In this document: piece by piece, positions 1 to 6,490 of the stretch | How the letters are laid out: each line of letters begins with the position of its first letter | Position numbering within the stretch: the first letter of the stretch is position 1 | Source: an uncultured Magnetococcales bacterium | GTDB lineage: Bacteria; Pseudomonadota; Magnetococcia; Magnetococcales; Magnetaquicoccaceae | Reading direction: 5' to 3' | Assembly (NCBI GenBank): GCA_903913345.1 | Contig: CAIWLA010000662.1 | Coordinates: 1-7,632 of the forward strand | Length of the DNA stretch: 7,632 nt | Notes under the pieces: model-generated | The model's database searches: none | What the model was told of the DNA's origin: nothing | The model's input: only the letters and a program-made list of their open reading frames with translations | Program-made: the position numbers and the translations under genes

Positions 1-1
1 C

Positions 2-715
2 CGGGAGGCAACCGAACCGACCATCCTGATTGAACTCGACCTGCGCCTCCCGATGGCGGGCGCGGAGAGATCCGTCACCTATCATCTTGAAATCACACGG
101 GATGGCCACAAAACGGTCGTGGCACGGGAGATCGTCTGCTGTCAACCCGATCACCATGGCCATCCCTTCCACTGCCTGGATTTCAACCGAGGCAGCGGCT
201 ACGCCATTGTCAATGAGGGGCATTTCAACCAGAAGACAAGAAAAATAAAATATCGGAACAGGAGATTGGACAGGTCTGACCAGTTGGCTGTTCAGAGCCT
301 CGGTCAATCTCTGCGTTTCCCGATGGCCCACCACCTGCGGCAACAGATGCTCAACTGGCATGTCGCCGCTTTTTATAGCGACGCCACGGTGTTGACTCAA
401 TATCGCCATCCGGTTCCCCATCCCCTTTTGTGTCTCAAATGGCCGGAAAGGCCACATCCGCCTCAACAGCTCCGGGCCACGCTCGACACCTTTCGGGCCT
501 ATGCCCAACGGGGCGGACAGCTTCTGGTGGCAACCCATTCACCCGAATTGTTGGAGGCCGCCCGGATAGAAGAGGTTTTCTGGCTGAACAAGGGACCAAA
601 CGACTCGCACATTTTTCGTGCGGCGGACGATTCACAACTGGTTGCCTATGCGCGGGAGGGGGACGGATTGGGATTTTTGTGGAGGCACGGCTTTTTTCTG
701 GCACCCAGGCCCTGA
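2..715 (+). CDS. C-terminal part of an AAA_21/RecF-like ATPase, internally deleted, probably a non-functional remnant; 5' end outside window
   Basis: The frame is open from the left edge, so the ATG at 53 is probably internal. Read from nt 2 it gives a beta-rich opening, then a stretch (QSLGQSLRFPMAHHLRQQM) like the middle of predicted ATPases of the COG4637/AAA_21 group. It ends with a typical C-terminal segment: FRAYAQRGGQ, the THSP motif (nt 533-544), EEVFWL and GDGLGFLWRHGFF. In the relatives I remember, the block between these halves holds the lid, an SDGT-type signature and a Walker B ending LLCxEEPE. Here nt 360-420 jump almost directly to HPLLCLKWPE, so roughly 100 residues seem missing in frame and the catalytic EE is replaced by KW (nt 437-442). 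No stop or frameshift interrupts the frame. If the family comparison is right, ATP hydrolysis is unlikely. The Walker A part would lie upstream, outside the window. The alternative is a divergent but functional subfamily. Confidence 0.62.
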   Translation, partial: REATEPTILIELDLRLPMAGAERSVTYHLEITRDGHKTVVAREIVCCQPDHHGHPFHCLDFNRGSGYAIVNEGHFNQKTRKIKYRNRRLDRSDQLAVQSLGQSLRFPMAHHLRQQMLNWHVAAFYSDATVLTQYRHPVPHPLLCLKWPERPHPPQQLRATLDTFRAYAQRGGQLLVATHSPELLEAARIEEVFWLNKGPNDSHIFRAADDSQLVAYAREGDGLGFLWRHGFFLAPRP

Positions 716-717
716 CC

Positions 718-733
718 AAAAAAGCCGTTTTTT
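718..733. terminator. Weak A/T-stem hairpin between convergent ATPase remnant and tRNA-Gly
   Basis: A run of six A, a GCCG loop and a run of six T form a symmetric hairpin just after the ATPase stop and before the tRNA 3' end. It could act in either direction. Read leftward, the tRNA transcript meets five T and then this hairpin. The stem has no G-C pairs, so it is weak and the call is tentative. Confidence 0.22.
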
Positions 734-743
734 AAAAATGGAG
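725..743 (+). repeat. Direct repeat copy 1, covering the tRNA-Gly 3' end
   Basis: CCGTTTTTTAAAAATGGAG reappears at 879-895 with only a two-base shorter A run. The last five bases (TGGAG) are the complement of the tRNA 3' terminus: CCA, discriminator base and last acceptor base. Homopolymer content lowers its significance, but the matching CCG and TGGAG ends on both copies, 154 bp apart, make coincidence less likely. Confidence 0.45.
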
Positions 744-812
744 CGGGCGAGGGGAATCGAACCCCCGCCTTAAGCTTGGGAAGCTTAGGCCCTGCCATTA
801 GACGACGCCCGC
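739..812 (-). tRNA. tRNA-Gly (anticodon CCC)
   Basis: Read on the minus strand the 74 nt fold as a complete cloverleaf. The acceptor stem GCGGGCG pairs with CGCCCGC. The D arm is GTCT/GGGC with two G-U pairs and an AATGGCA loop. The anticodon stem TAAGC/GCTTA has loop TTCCCAA (anticodon CCC, window positions 778-780). The variable loop has four bases, and the T arm has five pairs with loop TTCGATT. The discriminator base is U and CCA is encoded (739-741). It reads GGG glycine codons. It is transcribed from the promoter at 828-855, divergent from the FmdE-like gene. Its 3' end faces the degraded ATPase gene, the side on which an element integrating into a tRNA gene would lie. Confidence 0.97.
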
Positions 813-827
813 TTGATGTGATACCCT

Positions 828-855
828 ATTCTAACGCAATATTTTCCCAGGTCAA
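828..855 (-). promoter_or_regulatory. Sigma-70 promoter of tRNA-Gly
   Basis: On the minus strand TTGACC (850-855, -35) and TAGAAT (828-833, -10) are separated by 16 bases. Each hexamer matches the sigma-70 consensus at five of six positions. The expected start of transcription is about 820-822, leaving a leader of roughly ten bases before the mature tRNA 5' end at 812. Confidence 0.75.
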
Positions 856-878
856 CAGTCGGCTGCAGATAGGGCCAA

Positions 879-895
879 CCGTTTTTTAAATGGAG
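879..895 (+). repeat. Direct repeat copy 2, upstream of FmdE-like gene
   Basis: CCGTTTTTTAAATGGAG matches 725-743 apart from a two-base difference in the A run. In this copy the final GGAG lies where the ribosome binding site of the next gene is expected, so the repeat appears to supply that site. Confidence 0.45.
892..895 (+). promoter_or_regulatory. Ribosome binding site (GGAG) that favours the ATG at 905
   Basis: GGAG lies nine bases upstream of the ATG at 905. The earlier in-frame ATG at 890 has only CCGTTTTTTAA in front of it and no purine-rich site, so 905 is the better start. Confidence 0.6.
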
Positions 896-904
896 TCGCA
901 TGCC

Positions 905-1486
905 ATGTTTCCCAAAACCCCCGCCATCACCCTTTATGATCCACTTGGTGACCTTCTCGGTGCCGGAGATGGCCATTTTACCTACACTTTCGACGATGCT
1001 GTCAAACTGGCGGGCCACGCCTGCCCCACCGTGGCCGGGGCCTTTTTACTGGCCAGGAGGGCATTGGAACTGCTCTTTCCGGGAGAGACACCCGTCCGGG
1101 GGGATCTCCGCATCACCCTCCACGGCGCAGTGGATCAGGGAGTCAATGGCCCCATCAGTCAGATTTTTACCCTCTTGACCGGTGCTGCCGCCCAGAATGG
1201 TTTTCACGGCCTCGCCGGACAGTTTGTCCGCAGCCACCTCCTGCACTTCGAGGCGACGGCCCTCCCCGCTCCTTTCCTCTTTGAACGCCTCTCCACGGGA
1301 CAAACCGTCCGACTCCTCTACTCCGCCGAGGCCATCCCCTCCTCCCCCCGCGTGGCGGAATTGATGCCTCTGGTCCTCTCCCGCCGGGCGACCGAGGTCC
1401 AACGGGAACAATTCCGTGCGGCCTGGCGACAACGGGTGATCGACATCCTCGCCGATGAGGGCGTACACACCATTCGCTCGGCATGA
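905..1486 (+). CDS. FmdE-like domain protein (PF02663-type), 193 residues
   Basis: The N-terminal half resembles the domain of FmdE/FwdE, the E subunit linked to formylmethanofuran dehydrogenase operons. A helix (TFDDAVKLAGHACPTVAGAF) carries the hallmark Gly-His-x-Cys-Pro at residues 37-41, with H38 and C40 as likely metal ligands. It is followed by a strand and turn (VRGDLRITLHG), a glycine-rich ISQIFTLLTGAA segment and GLAGQFVRSHLL. The zinc-finger tail found in archaeal FmdE is absent; the C-terminus is a short helical stretch. Bacterial single-domain relatives lack methanogenesis partners and their role is unsettled; metal or cofactor binding is an inference. There is no signal peptide, so it is probably cytosolic. 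Its TGA overlaps the hpnE ATG (ATGA at 1483-1486), implying coupled translation. The start at 905 is chosen for its GGAG site; ATG 890 would add five residues. A weak plus-strand promoter (TTGATG 813-818, CAATAT 837-842, 18-base gap) is possible. Confidence 0.75.
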   Translation: MFPKTPAITLYDPLGDLLGAGDGHFTYTFDDAVKLAGHACPTVAGAFLLARRALELLFPGETPVRGDLRITLHGAVDQGVNGPISQIFTLLTGAAAQNGFHGLAGQFVRSHLLHFEATALPAPFLFERLSTGQTVRLLYSAEAIPSSPRVAELMPLVLSRRATEVQREQFRAAWRQRVIDILADEGVHTIRSA

Positions 1487-2853
1487 AAGAGACTGTTTTT
1501 GATCCCGTTTTTGATCAAAAGGCGGATATTCTTGTCCTCGGAGCCGGGGTGGCCGGACTCAGTGCGGCCCTCCGGTTGGCCGATGCCGGACGGCAACCTC
1601 TGGTCCTGGAGGCCGCCCCAGCCCCTGGCGGTCGTGCCCGTTCCTGGTTCGACCCCACCTGTGCCGAGGAGTTGGATAACGGACCCCACCTGTTGATGGG
1701 GGCCTACACCCATACGTTGCAACTGCTGAACCGCCTGGGCACCCGCCACCAACTGCTGGAGGAGTCCACCCCCACCTTCACCTTTTGGGATGCGACCCAC
1801 GGCGTACACCGGTTGACCTGCCCAGACTGGCCTGCCCCCTGGCATCTTCTGGCCGCTCTCGCCCGTTTTCCCGCCCTTTCACTCTCCGATGGGCTGGCCG
1901 CCCTGCGGCTGGCTCCTGACCTGCTGTCCCACCCGTCCCGGCTGGAAAAACAGAGTGTGACCCAATGGCTCACCCGCCATCGGCAGGGTGAGAACCTCTG
2001 TCAGCGACTCTGGTATCCCCTCTGCCTGACGACCCTCAACGAACCGCCCGGCTCCGCCAATGCCGCCCTGTTTGTCACGGTCCTGAAACGGCTTTTCCTG
2101 GCCGACCGCGGGGCAGCCCGCCCCCTGCTGCCCGCCATACCCCTCTCCCGACTCTTGATCACCCCCGCTCAGACGGCCATTCAACAAGCGGGTGGCTCCG
2201 TGCGGTGCCGATGCCGGGTTCGAGAGTTGACCTTTGCCGATCGTCGCCTCCAGGCCGTGCATACCGACCAGGGCAGCTGGCTGCAACCCAGGGCGGTCAT
2301 CGCCGCCCTGCCCCCGGCCGCTTTGGCGCGCCTGATTCCGGAGTGGGCGACCCGCACCCGGATGACCGCGCTGCGCAATGCACCCATTGTCTCCGTCCAC
2401 CTCACCTATGACTACCCGGCCACCCTGCCTGCGGCCTTGATCGGCTTGCCCCAGACCACCAGCCAATGGTTTCTCGATCGCAATATCATTCAAGGATTGC
2501 CACCATGCCACACCAATGGACGATTCACGGCCGTCCTGAGCGCGGCCTATCGGGAACGCACCTGGTCCCCCGCCCGACTGATTCAGGCGGTCCATCAGGA
2601 TCTCAGCCGCATGGTACCGGCATTGGCCCATCAGACCCCCCAGGCGGCGCGGGTCATCAAGGAGCATCAGGCCACCTTCGCCGCCTGGCCCGACACCACC
2701 GCCTGTCGGCCCGTCAGCCAGACCCCCTGGGACAATTTTTGGTTGGCGGGCGACTGGACCGCCACGGGATTGCCCGCCACCCTGGAAGGGGCCGTACAGT
2801 CCGGCGTGGGGGCAGCAGAAAAAATCCTCGATTTGTTGGCCCATGAACGGTAG
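1483..2853 (+). CDS. hpnE: Hydroxysqualene dehydroxylase HpnE (squalene-associated FAD-dependent desaturase)
   Basis: A 456-residue FAD-dependent amine oxidase/desaturase-fold protein, near the usual HpnE length. The dinucleotide-binding motif G20-A-G22-V-A-G25 follows a first beta strand (DILVLGAG). E43 ends the second strand and should hold the FAD ribose. G49-G50-R51-A52-R53 is the GGRARS motif, followed by DNGPHLLMGAYTHTL, which matches the HpnE pattern of DNG-H--LGAY. The C-terminal FAD motif is L421-A-G-D-W-T-A-T-G-L, then P-A-T-L-E-G-A. In the HpnC-HpnD-HpnE route two farnesyl diphosphates become presqualene diphosphate, then hydroxysqualene, which HpnE reduces to squalene, the hopanoid precursor. 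hpnC and hpnD are not in the window, so the usual cluster is split here. It overlaps the upstream FmdE-like gene by four bases and is followed 42 bp later by bamD. Carotenoid desaturase is the main alternative, but the motif set favours HpnE. Confidence 0.88.
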   Translation: MKETVFDPVFDQKADILVLGAGVAGLSAALRLADAGRQPLVLEAAPAPGGRARSWFDPTCAEELDNGPHLLMGAYTHTLQLLNRLGTRHQLLEESTPTFTFWDATHGVHRLTCPDWPAPWHLLAALARFPALSLSDGLAALRLAPDLLSHPSRLEKQSVTQWLTRHRQGENLCQRLWYPLCLTTLNEPPGSANAALFVTVLKRLFLADRGAARPLLPAIPLSRLLITPAQTAIQQAGGSVRCRCRVRELTFADRRLQAVHTDQGSWLQPRAVIAALPPAALARLIPEWATRTRMTALRNAPIVSVHLTYDYPATLPAALIGLPQTTSQWFLDRNIIQGLPPCHTNGRFTAVLSAAYRERTWSPARLIQAVHQDLSRMVPALAHQTPQAARVIKEHQATFAAWPDTTACRPVSQTPWDNFWLAGDWTATGLPATLEGAVQSGVGAAEKILDLLAHER

Positions 2854-2895
2854 AATCGGGAGGTTGTCCAGGAGCGACACCCTTTCCCCTTCACG

Positions 2896-3822
2896 ATGGA
2901 ACCATCCATGCGCCTATTCCATGCCAACCCCCATCCCGGGAGCTTCCCCATCGCCACCGCTCGACTGATGGTTGTTCTGCTTTTGCTGGCCAGCGGCCTG
3001 ACCGGTTGCAGTACCACACCCGAAGCGGAAGAGGTCAGCAAACCGGCGGAGCAACTCCATGCGGACGGGGTCGAAGCCCTTCACAACAAACAGTACAAGA
3101 CCGCCGTGGACCGTTTCCAGGAACTGGATCGCAAGCATCCCTTCTCCCCTCTGGCGGTCCGGGCACAGGTCAACCTGATCTATGCCCACTACAAGAAAGA
3201 AGAGTATGCGGATGCCATCAGCATGGCCGAGCGGTTTACCCGTCTCCATCCCAAACATCCGTATGTCTCGTATGCCTATTACATGCGCGGACTCTCCTTT
3301 TACCAACAAATTTCCAGTGCCACCCAGGATCAGAACAATACCCGCGAGGCGATGACCGCCTTTCAGGAACTCGTCTCCCGGTTTCCAAAGAGCGATTATG
3401 CCTGGGAAGCAAAACAGATGGTCGTGTTGTGCAAAGATCGACTGGCGGAACAGGAGATGGTGGTTGCCCGCTACTATCTGGACCAGGAGGAGTATATCGC
3501 CGCCATCAATCGTTTCAGTCAAGTGATCTCCAATCCCATGTACAGCACCACGCCTTATCTGGAAGAGGCCCTGTTCAGTCTGGTCCTGGCCTCCAAACGG
3601 TTGGGACTGGTGGAAGAGGCCCGCAACTATGCGGTCATTCTGGGACACAATTTTCCCGATCAACCGTTCTACCGGCAAGCCTTGGCCTTGCTGGAAAGGG
3701 ATCAAAGCCCCTCTCGTTCGGAGTTGGCCGATTTGCGTCAGGGCGTCAATCAAAAGAGTGCTTTGGGGCGTCTCTTCCAGGGTGTGGCACCCGGTCTGGC
3801 ACCCACACAAAAAGATCTGTAA
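2896..3822 (+). CDS. bamD: Outer membrane assembly lipoprotein BamD
   Basis: BamD is the essential lipoprotein partner of BamA in the beta-barrel assembly machinery, anchored to the inner face of the outer membrane. From the ATG at 2896 the product has 308 residues. A hydrophobic segment (LMVVLLLLASG) leads to the lipobox L-T-G-C38, the expected signal peptidase II site, leaving a mature chain of 271 residues. Tetratricopeptide-like helix pairs follow: ADGVEALHNKQYKTAVDRF, then the family-typical YADAISMAERFTRLHPKHP and YAYYMRGLSFY, and later FQELVSRFPKSDYAWEA and RYYLDQEEYIAAINRF. It is longer than E. coli BamD (about 245 residues) at both ends, with a C-terminal tail. The start is uncertain. 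AGGAG at 2870-2874 is too far from 2896, and the in-frame ATG at 2908 would give a tidier 34-residue signal peptide. TAGAAT at 2851-2856, over the hpnE stop, could be a -10 element, but its -35 is poor. Confidence 0.93.
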   Translation: MEPSMRLFHANPHPGSFPIATARLMVVLLLLASGLTGCSTTPEAEEVSKPAEQLHADGVEALHNKQYKTAVDRFQELDRKHPFSPLAVRAQVNLIYAHYKKEEYADAISMAERFTRLHPKHPYVSYAYYMRGLSFYQQISSATQDQNNTREAMTAFQELVSRFPKSDYAWEAKQMVVLCKDRLAEQEMVVARYYLDQEEYIAAINRFSQVISNPMYSTTPYLEEALFSLVLASKRLGLVEEARNYAVILGHNFPDQPFYRQALALLERDQSPSRSELADLRQGVNQKSALGRLFQGVAPGLAPTQKDL

Positions 3823-3888
3823 CACCTCCTGCTGTAATCCTTCCGGTTTTTTCCTCTCCTGATGGGATGGTAGCCTCTGCATTGGCCT

Positions 3889-3921
3889 GGGGGGCTGCCC
3901 CCCCGACCCCCGGTTTGGGGG
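3889..3921. repeat. G/C-run double palindrome between bamD and the NACHT gene
   Basis: Two adjacent hairpins are visible. The first is GGGGGG (3889-3894), loop CTG, CCCCCC (3898-3903). The second is CCCCC (3907-3911), loop GGTTT, GGGGG (3917-3921). No T run follows, so this is not a standard terminator. It is similar in style to the element at 6491-6575, suggesting a dispersed repeat family. The 104 bases between bamD and the next gene hold this element and no clear promoter. Confidence 0.7.
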
Positions 3922-3926
3922 AATGA

Positions 3927-6473
3927 ATGGCTGTTGCACACAACATAAGGCAACCATCCATGACGACAATCCATTTTGGTACCACCAAACCCATTGCCCT
4001 GTGGAACCGGGCGATTCAAACCGACTTCAAGACCTTTTTCCTGAACCTGGCCGAGGGTGCCCTCCACCTGACCACGCATGAGTGGAAAGAGGCGGCCAGC
4101 AATGCCCTGGAGGCACTGTCTGCCATCGGACTCGCTCCGGACGACTGCGGGGCACGGGCCTGGCTGTTGATTCATCGTGCCCTGACGGAGGCGGTCTTCC
4201 AGCTGGCCGAAGAGAGTGCCCTCTCCTCTCCCCAGCCTCTGATCGACCCGGAAAGCTGGGTGGCCTCTCTTGAATTGGACCAAACCCTGGAACAACACCC
4301 GTTCAGTCTGGATCCCCATTTTTTTCTCCATCCCGAACGCTGTCCCCTTTTGGCCCATCTGGATCGCCCCCTGCGGCATTGGCTGGAGGCCAACGGCCAT
4401 GATCCGGCTCGGGCCAGGGCCATCAGCCAACGTCTGCCCAGTTATTTTGTCTGCGCGCTGAACCATCAATGGCGCAAAAAACCGGAGGAGTATCTCTGTC
4501 TGCAACAGGTCGTGGAGACCCCCTTCACCCAGGCCGCAGAGCGGGAACAGGGGTGGAACCACTATCGGGCATGGTTGCAAAAACAGGTGGATGAACCTCT
4601 ATTGGGTGGCCCTTTCTCCTTGCGCACCCTCCATATCCCTCTGCGCGGCGGCACCAGTGGACCTTGTCAGCACCATACGGAGTCCGGTGACTGGCACCCG
4701 TGCACCCTAGTGGTCGATCTGCACACCGCGTTGATGGATTGGGTACACGAGGCCCATCCCGGTGATGCCGTCCGACTGTTGTGTGGGGGAGCGGGAACGG
4801 GCAAGACCACCAGTGCCAAACTCTTTGCCGCCGCCGTGGCCGGTGAGGGGACCATACCCGTTTTGTTCATCCCGTTCCATCTGTTGCCAGGGCCGCTGGA
4901 TCTGGTCCAGGCGGTCAAGGCGTTTGTCGCCGCCGATCCCTATTGTCACCGTTACAGTCCATTGGAGGAGAGAGAGGGCCAGGAACGGCTGTTGCTTATC
5001 CTGGATGGCTTGGAGGAGTGGGCGATGCATCATGCAGAGGCCACCGTGGCCTCCCGGCAATTTGTGGAGGCGGTATGGCAGACCACGGACCAATTCAACC
5101 AACGGGAGAGCCGTTTGCAGGTATTGATCACCGAGCGTACCCCCCTCTGTTGTGCCAGTACCGACCTGTTTCGCCTGCCTGGGCAGATGATCCACCTGCT
5201 TTCCTACCATCCAGAAGGGGAATCCCATGGCCAACCGGATCCGGATCCGGTGTGGCGGGTGGACCAACGACCGTTGTGGTGGGCCGCTTATGCCCAGGCC
5301 AAAGGCGAGCCGGAATCCGACCGACTGGCCCCCTTCCAGATGGATGAACTGGCGGAGATCTCTGCCCATCCCCTGATCAACCATTTGCTTGCGCTGTGGA
5401 TTGAAGAGGGTCGTCCCGGTTTGACCCAGGAGAAGGGATGCCATCTCTTCTACCAGGAGGTTCTCTCTGCCCTGTTCAAACGGTCGTATGCAGGCGGACG
5501 CAATCCGGCCACCAGGGGACTGGAAGAGGTGCCGTTTGCCCGCCTGTTGGAGGCGGTGGCGACGGCGGTTTGGCATGGTCATGGCTGGACGGCCACGATA
5601 ACCGAGATGGAGACTTATTGTCGGCCCCTTTGGCCGCCAACCCGCACAGGCCGTCCCGGTCCGGGTTCCAGGGAGGATATTGTGCGGCTGTTGACCGCCT
5701 TTTGTTTTCGCATGGCCGGTTTTAATCCCAGTGGTGAAGAGGCGTTTGCCTTTCTTCATCATCGTTTTGCCGAATTTTTTGTGGCCCGGCGCGTGGTCCG
5801 TTTGCTCCATCAAATGAGCAACCAGCTCAAACGATTTCGGGCCAATTCCGACCAGGGGTGGAGCGAAACCACGGCCCTGCTCCATTGGCTTGACCTGTGC
5901 GGTCCCACCGAACTGGATGAGGGGATTTTTCTCTTTTTAGGTCGAGAGTTGGCCCTGTATTCGCCACGGACCGTCTGGGGATGGCAAAAGCAGGTGGCGC
6001 ATCTCCTTGGTCATCTCTTGAAGAGTGGTTTGCCCATGGCCAGACGGGGCATGACCAGCCACAAGCGGATGGAAAGGGAGGCGCGTCATGCCGAACTGGC
6101 GTTGCTGGCCGTCCTGAACGGAGCGGCCCGCCACACCGGTCGCCGATCACCCAGATGGGTGGGGGAGGCAACGGCCTTTGGGAGTTGGCTCCACCGTCTG
6201 CGGCGGCAACGCACCCTCTCCGATCCGGGCAGTCGGGCGTTGGCCTGGCTGGGTTATCTGGATCTGTCCGGGGTGGTGTTGCGTTTGGCCGATCTGTTCG
6301 GGGCCGATTTGCAGAATACGGACCTGCGCGGGGCTGATCTGTACTGGGCCAATCTGGGCCAGGCCAATCTACAGGGGGCCGATTTGCGGGGAGCCAATCT
6401 GGAAAAAACCAATCTGGAGGGTATCCAGCGACAGCATGCCAAAGGGCTGGCGGTCGAAAAGGGATCGTCCTGA
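3927..6473 (+). CDS. STAND/NACHT-type NTPase with C-terminal pentapeptide repeats; bacterial NLR-like candidate
   Basis: An 848-residue soluble protein without a signal peptide or membrane segment. Residues 1 to about 260 form a mostly helical region I cannot assign to an effector family. Walker A is G287-G-A-G-T-G-K293-T294. Walker B is LLLIL-D360-G-L-E363-E364, close to the NACHT form hhhDGhDE. A sensor-1-like strand reads VLI-T402-E-R404. F609-L-H-H-R-F-A-E-F-F-V-A620 matches the helix that closes NACHT modules (F-H-xF-EF-A). Nine consecutive pentapeptides, A(D/N)LxG type, occupy 788-832, with two poorer ones at 778-787. STAND proteins are ATP-driven switches; NACHT members serve bacterial antiphage defence, eukaryotic innate immunity or signalling. 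A sensing role for the repeats and an effector role for the N-terminus are inferences. It appears transcriptionally separate: palindromes on both sides and its own terminator. Numbering is from ATG 3927 (GGGGG five bases upstream, inside the palindrome); ATG 3960, with AAGG nine bases upstream, is an equally plausible start and would remove 11 residues. Confidence 0.85.
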   Translation: MAVAHNIRQPSMTTIHFGTTKPIALWNRAIQTDFKTFFLNLAEGALHLTTHEWKEAASNALEALSAIGLAPDDCGARAWLLIHRALTEAVFQLAEESALSSPQPLIDPESWVASLELDQTLEQHPFSLDPHFFLHPERCPLLAHLDRPLRHWLEANGHDPARARAISQRLPSYFVCALNHQWRKKPEEYLCLQQVVETPFTQAAEREQGWNHYRAWLQKQVDEPLLGGPFSLRTLHIPLRGGTSGPCQHHTESGDWHPCTLVVDLHTALMDWVHEAHPGDAVRLLCGGAGTGKTTSAKLFAAAVAGEGTIPVLFIPFHLLPGPLDLVQAVKAFVAADPYCHRYSPLEEREGQERLLLILDGLEEWAMHHAEATVASRQFVEAVWQTTDQFNQRESRLQVLITERTPLCCASTDLFRLPGQMIHLLSYHPEGESHGQPDPDPVWRVDQRPLWWAAYAQAKGEPESDRLAPFQMDELAEISAHPLINHLLALWIEEGRPGLTQEKGCHLFYQEVLSALFKRSYAGGRNPATRGLEEVPFARLLEAVATAVWHGHGWTATITEMETYCRPLWPPTRTGRPGPGSREDIVRLLTAFCFRMAGFNPSGEEAFAFLHHRFAEFFVARRVVRLLHQMSNQLKRFRANSDQGWSETTALLHWLDLCGPTELDEGIFLFLGRELALYSPRTVWGWQKQVAHLLGHLLKSGLPMARRGMTSHKRMEREARHAELALLAVLNGAARHTGRRSPRWVGEATAFGSWLHRLRRQRTLSDPGSRALAWLGYLDLSGVVLRLADLFGADLQNTDLRGADLYWANLGQANLQGADLRGANLEKTNLEGIQRQHAKGLAVEKGSS
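3947..3950 (+). promoter_or_regulatory. Possible ribosome binding site (AAGG) for the alternative start at 3960
   Basis: AAGG stands nine bases before the in-frame ATG at 3960. That start would put translation initiation clear of the G/C palindrome, whereas ATG 3927 would begin five bases after it. Sequence alone does not settle which is used. Confidence 0.4.
6288..6422 (+). repeat. Pentapeptide-repeat coding array (nine 15-bp units)
   Basis: Nine in-frame 15-bp units encode ADLFG, ADLQN, TDLRG, ADLYW, ANLGQ, ANLQG, ADLRG, ANLEK and TNLEG. The central Leu with Ala or Thr two positions before it is the rule for a right-handed quadrilateral beta-helix. Nine units make a little over two coils. 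The DNA repeats GCC-(GAT or AAT)-CTG with drift, so this is an old, coding repeat and not a recent tandem expansion. Confidence 0.92.
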
Positions 6474-6485
6474 TCCCTTTTTTTT
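6457..6485 (+). terminator. Intrinsic terminator overlapping the stop codon of the NACHT gene
   Basis: AAAAGGGATC (6457-6466) pairs perfectly with GATCCCTTTT (6472-6481) across the loop GTCCT, and eight T run from 6478 to 6485. The stop TGA (6471-6473) lies at the loop and stem edge, so the last four codons form the 5' arm. The form and T run are those of a strong Rho-independent terminator for plus-strand transcription. Confidence 0.88.
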
Positions 6486-6490
6486 ATTGC

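Noticed and set aside
430..735. Possibility that a frameshift explains the missing ATPase segment
   Set aside because: The other plus frame here does not contain the absent lid or SDGT-like sequence, so a deletion fits better than a frameshift.
1879..2880. Open minus-strand frame of 333 codons antisense to hpnE
   Set aside because: Gly/Gln/Arg-rich sequence with no recognisable domain, lying opposite a gene with clear family motifs. Long antisense frames are expected at this GC content.
3823..3888. Promoter for the NACHT gene
   Set aside because: I found no pair of hexamers with reasonable spacing and match in this stretch.
3889..3921. G/C double hairpin as bamD terminator
   Set aside because: No T run follows either hairpin, and the second stem runs almost into the next start codon. 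It is kept as a repeat.
3006..3926. Second plus-strand frame of 306 codons across bamD
   Set aside because: Gly/Ser/Pro/Arg-rich product typical of a shifted frame; the bamD frame carries the lipobox and TPR motifs.
2914..3969. Open minus-strand frame of 351 codons antisense to bamD
   Set aside because: It mirrors bamD codon structure, has no family features and runs through the G/C palindrome.
4707..5885. Open minus-strand frame of 392 codons antisense to the NACHT gene
   Set aside because: The opposite strand carries the P-loop and Walker B motifs. The antisense product is low-information Gly/Gln/Arg-rich sequence.
6288..6422. 15-bp periodic DNA that could be taken for a tandem or CRISPR-like array
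   Set aside because: The period is continuous with no spacers and translates to a canonical pentapeptide repeat.
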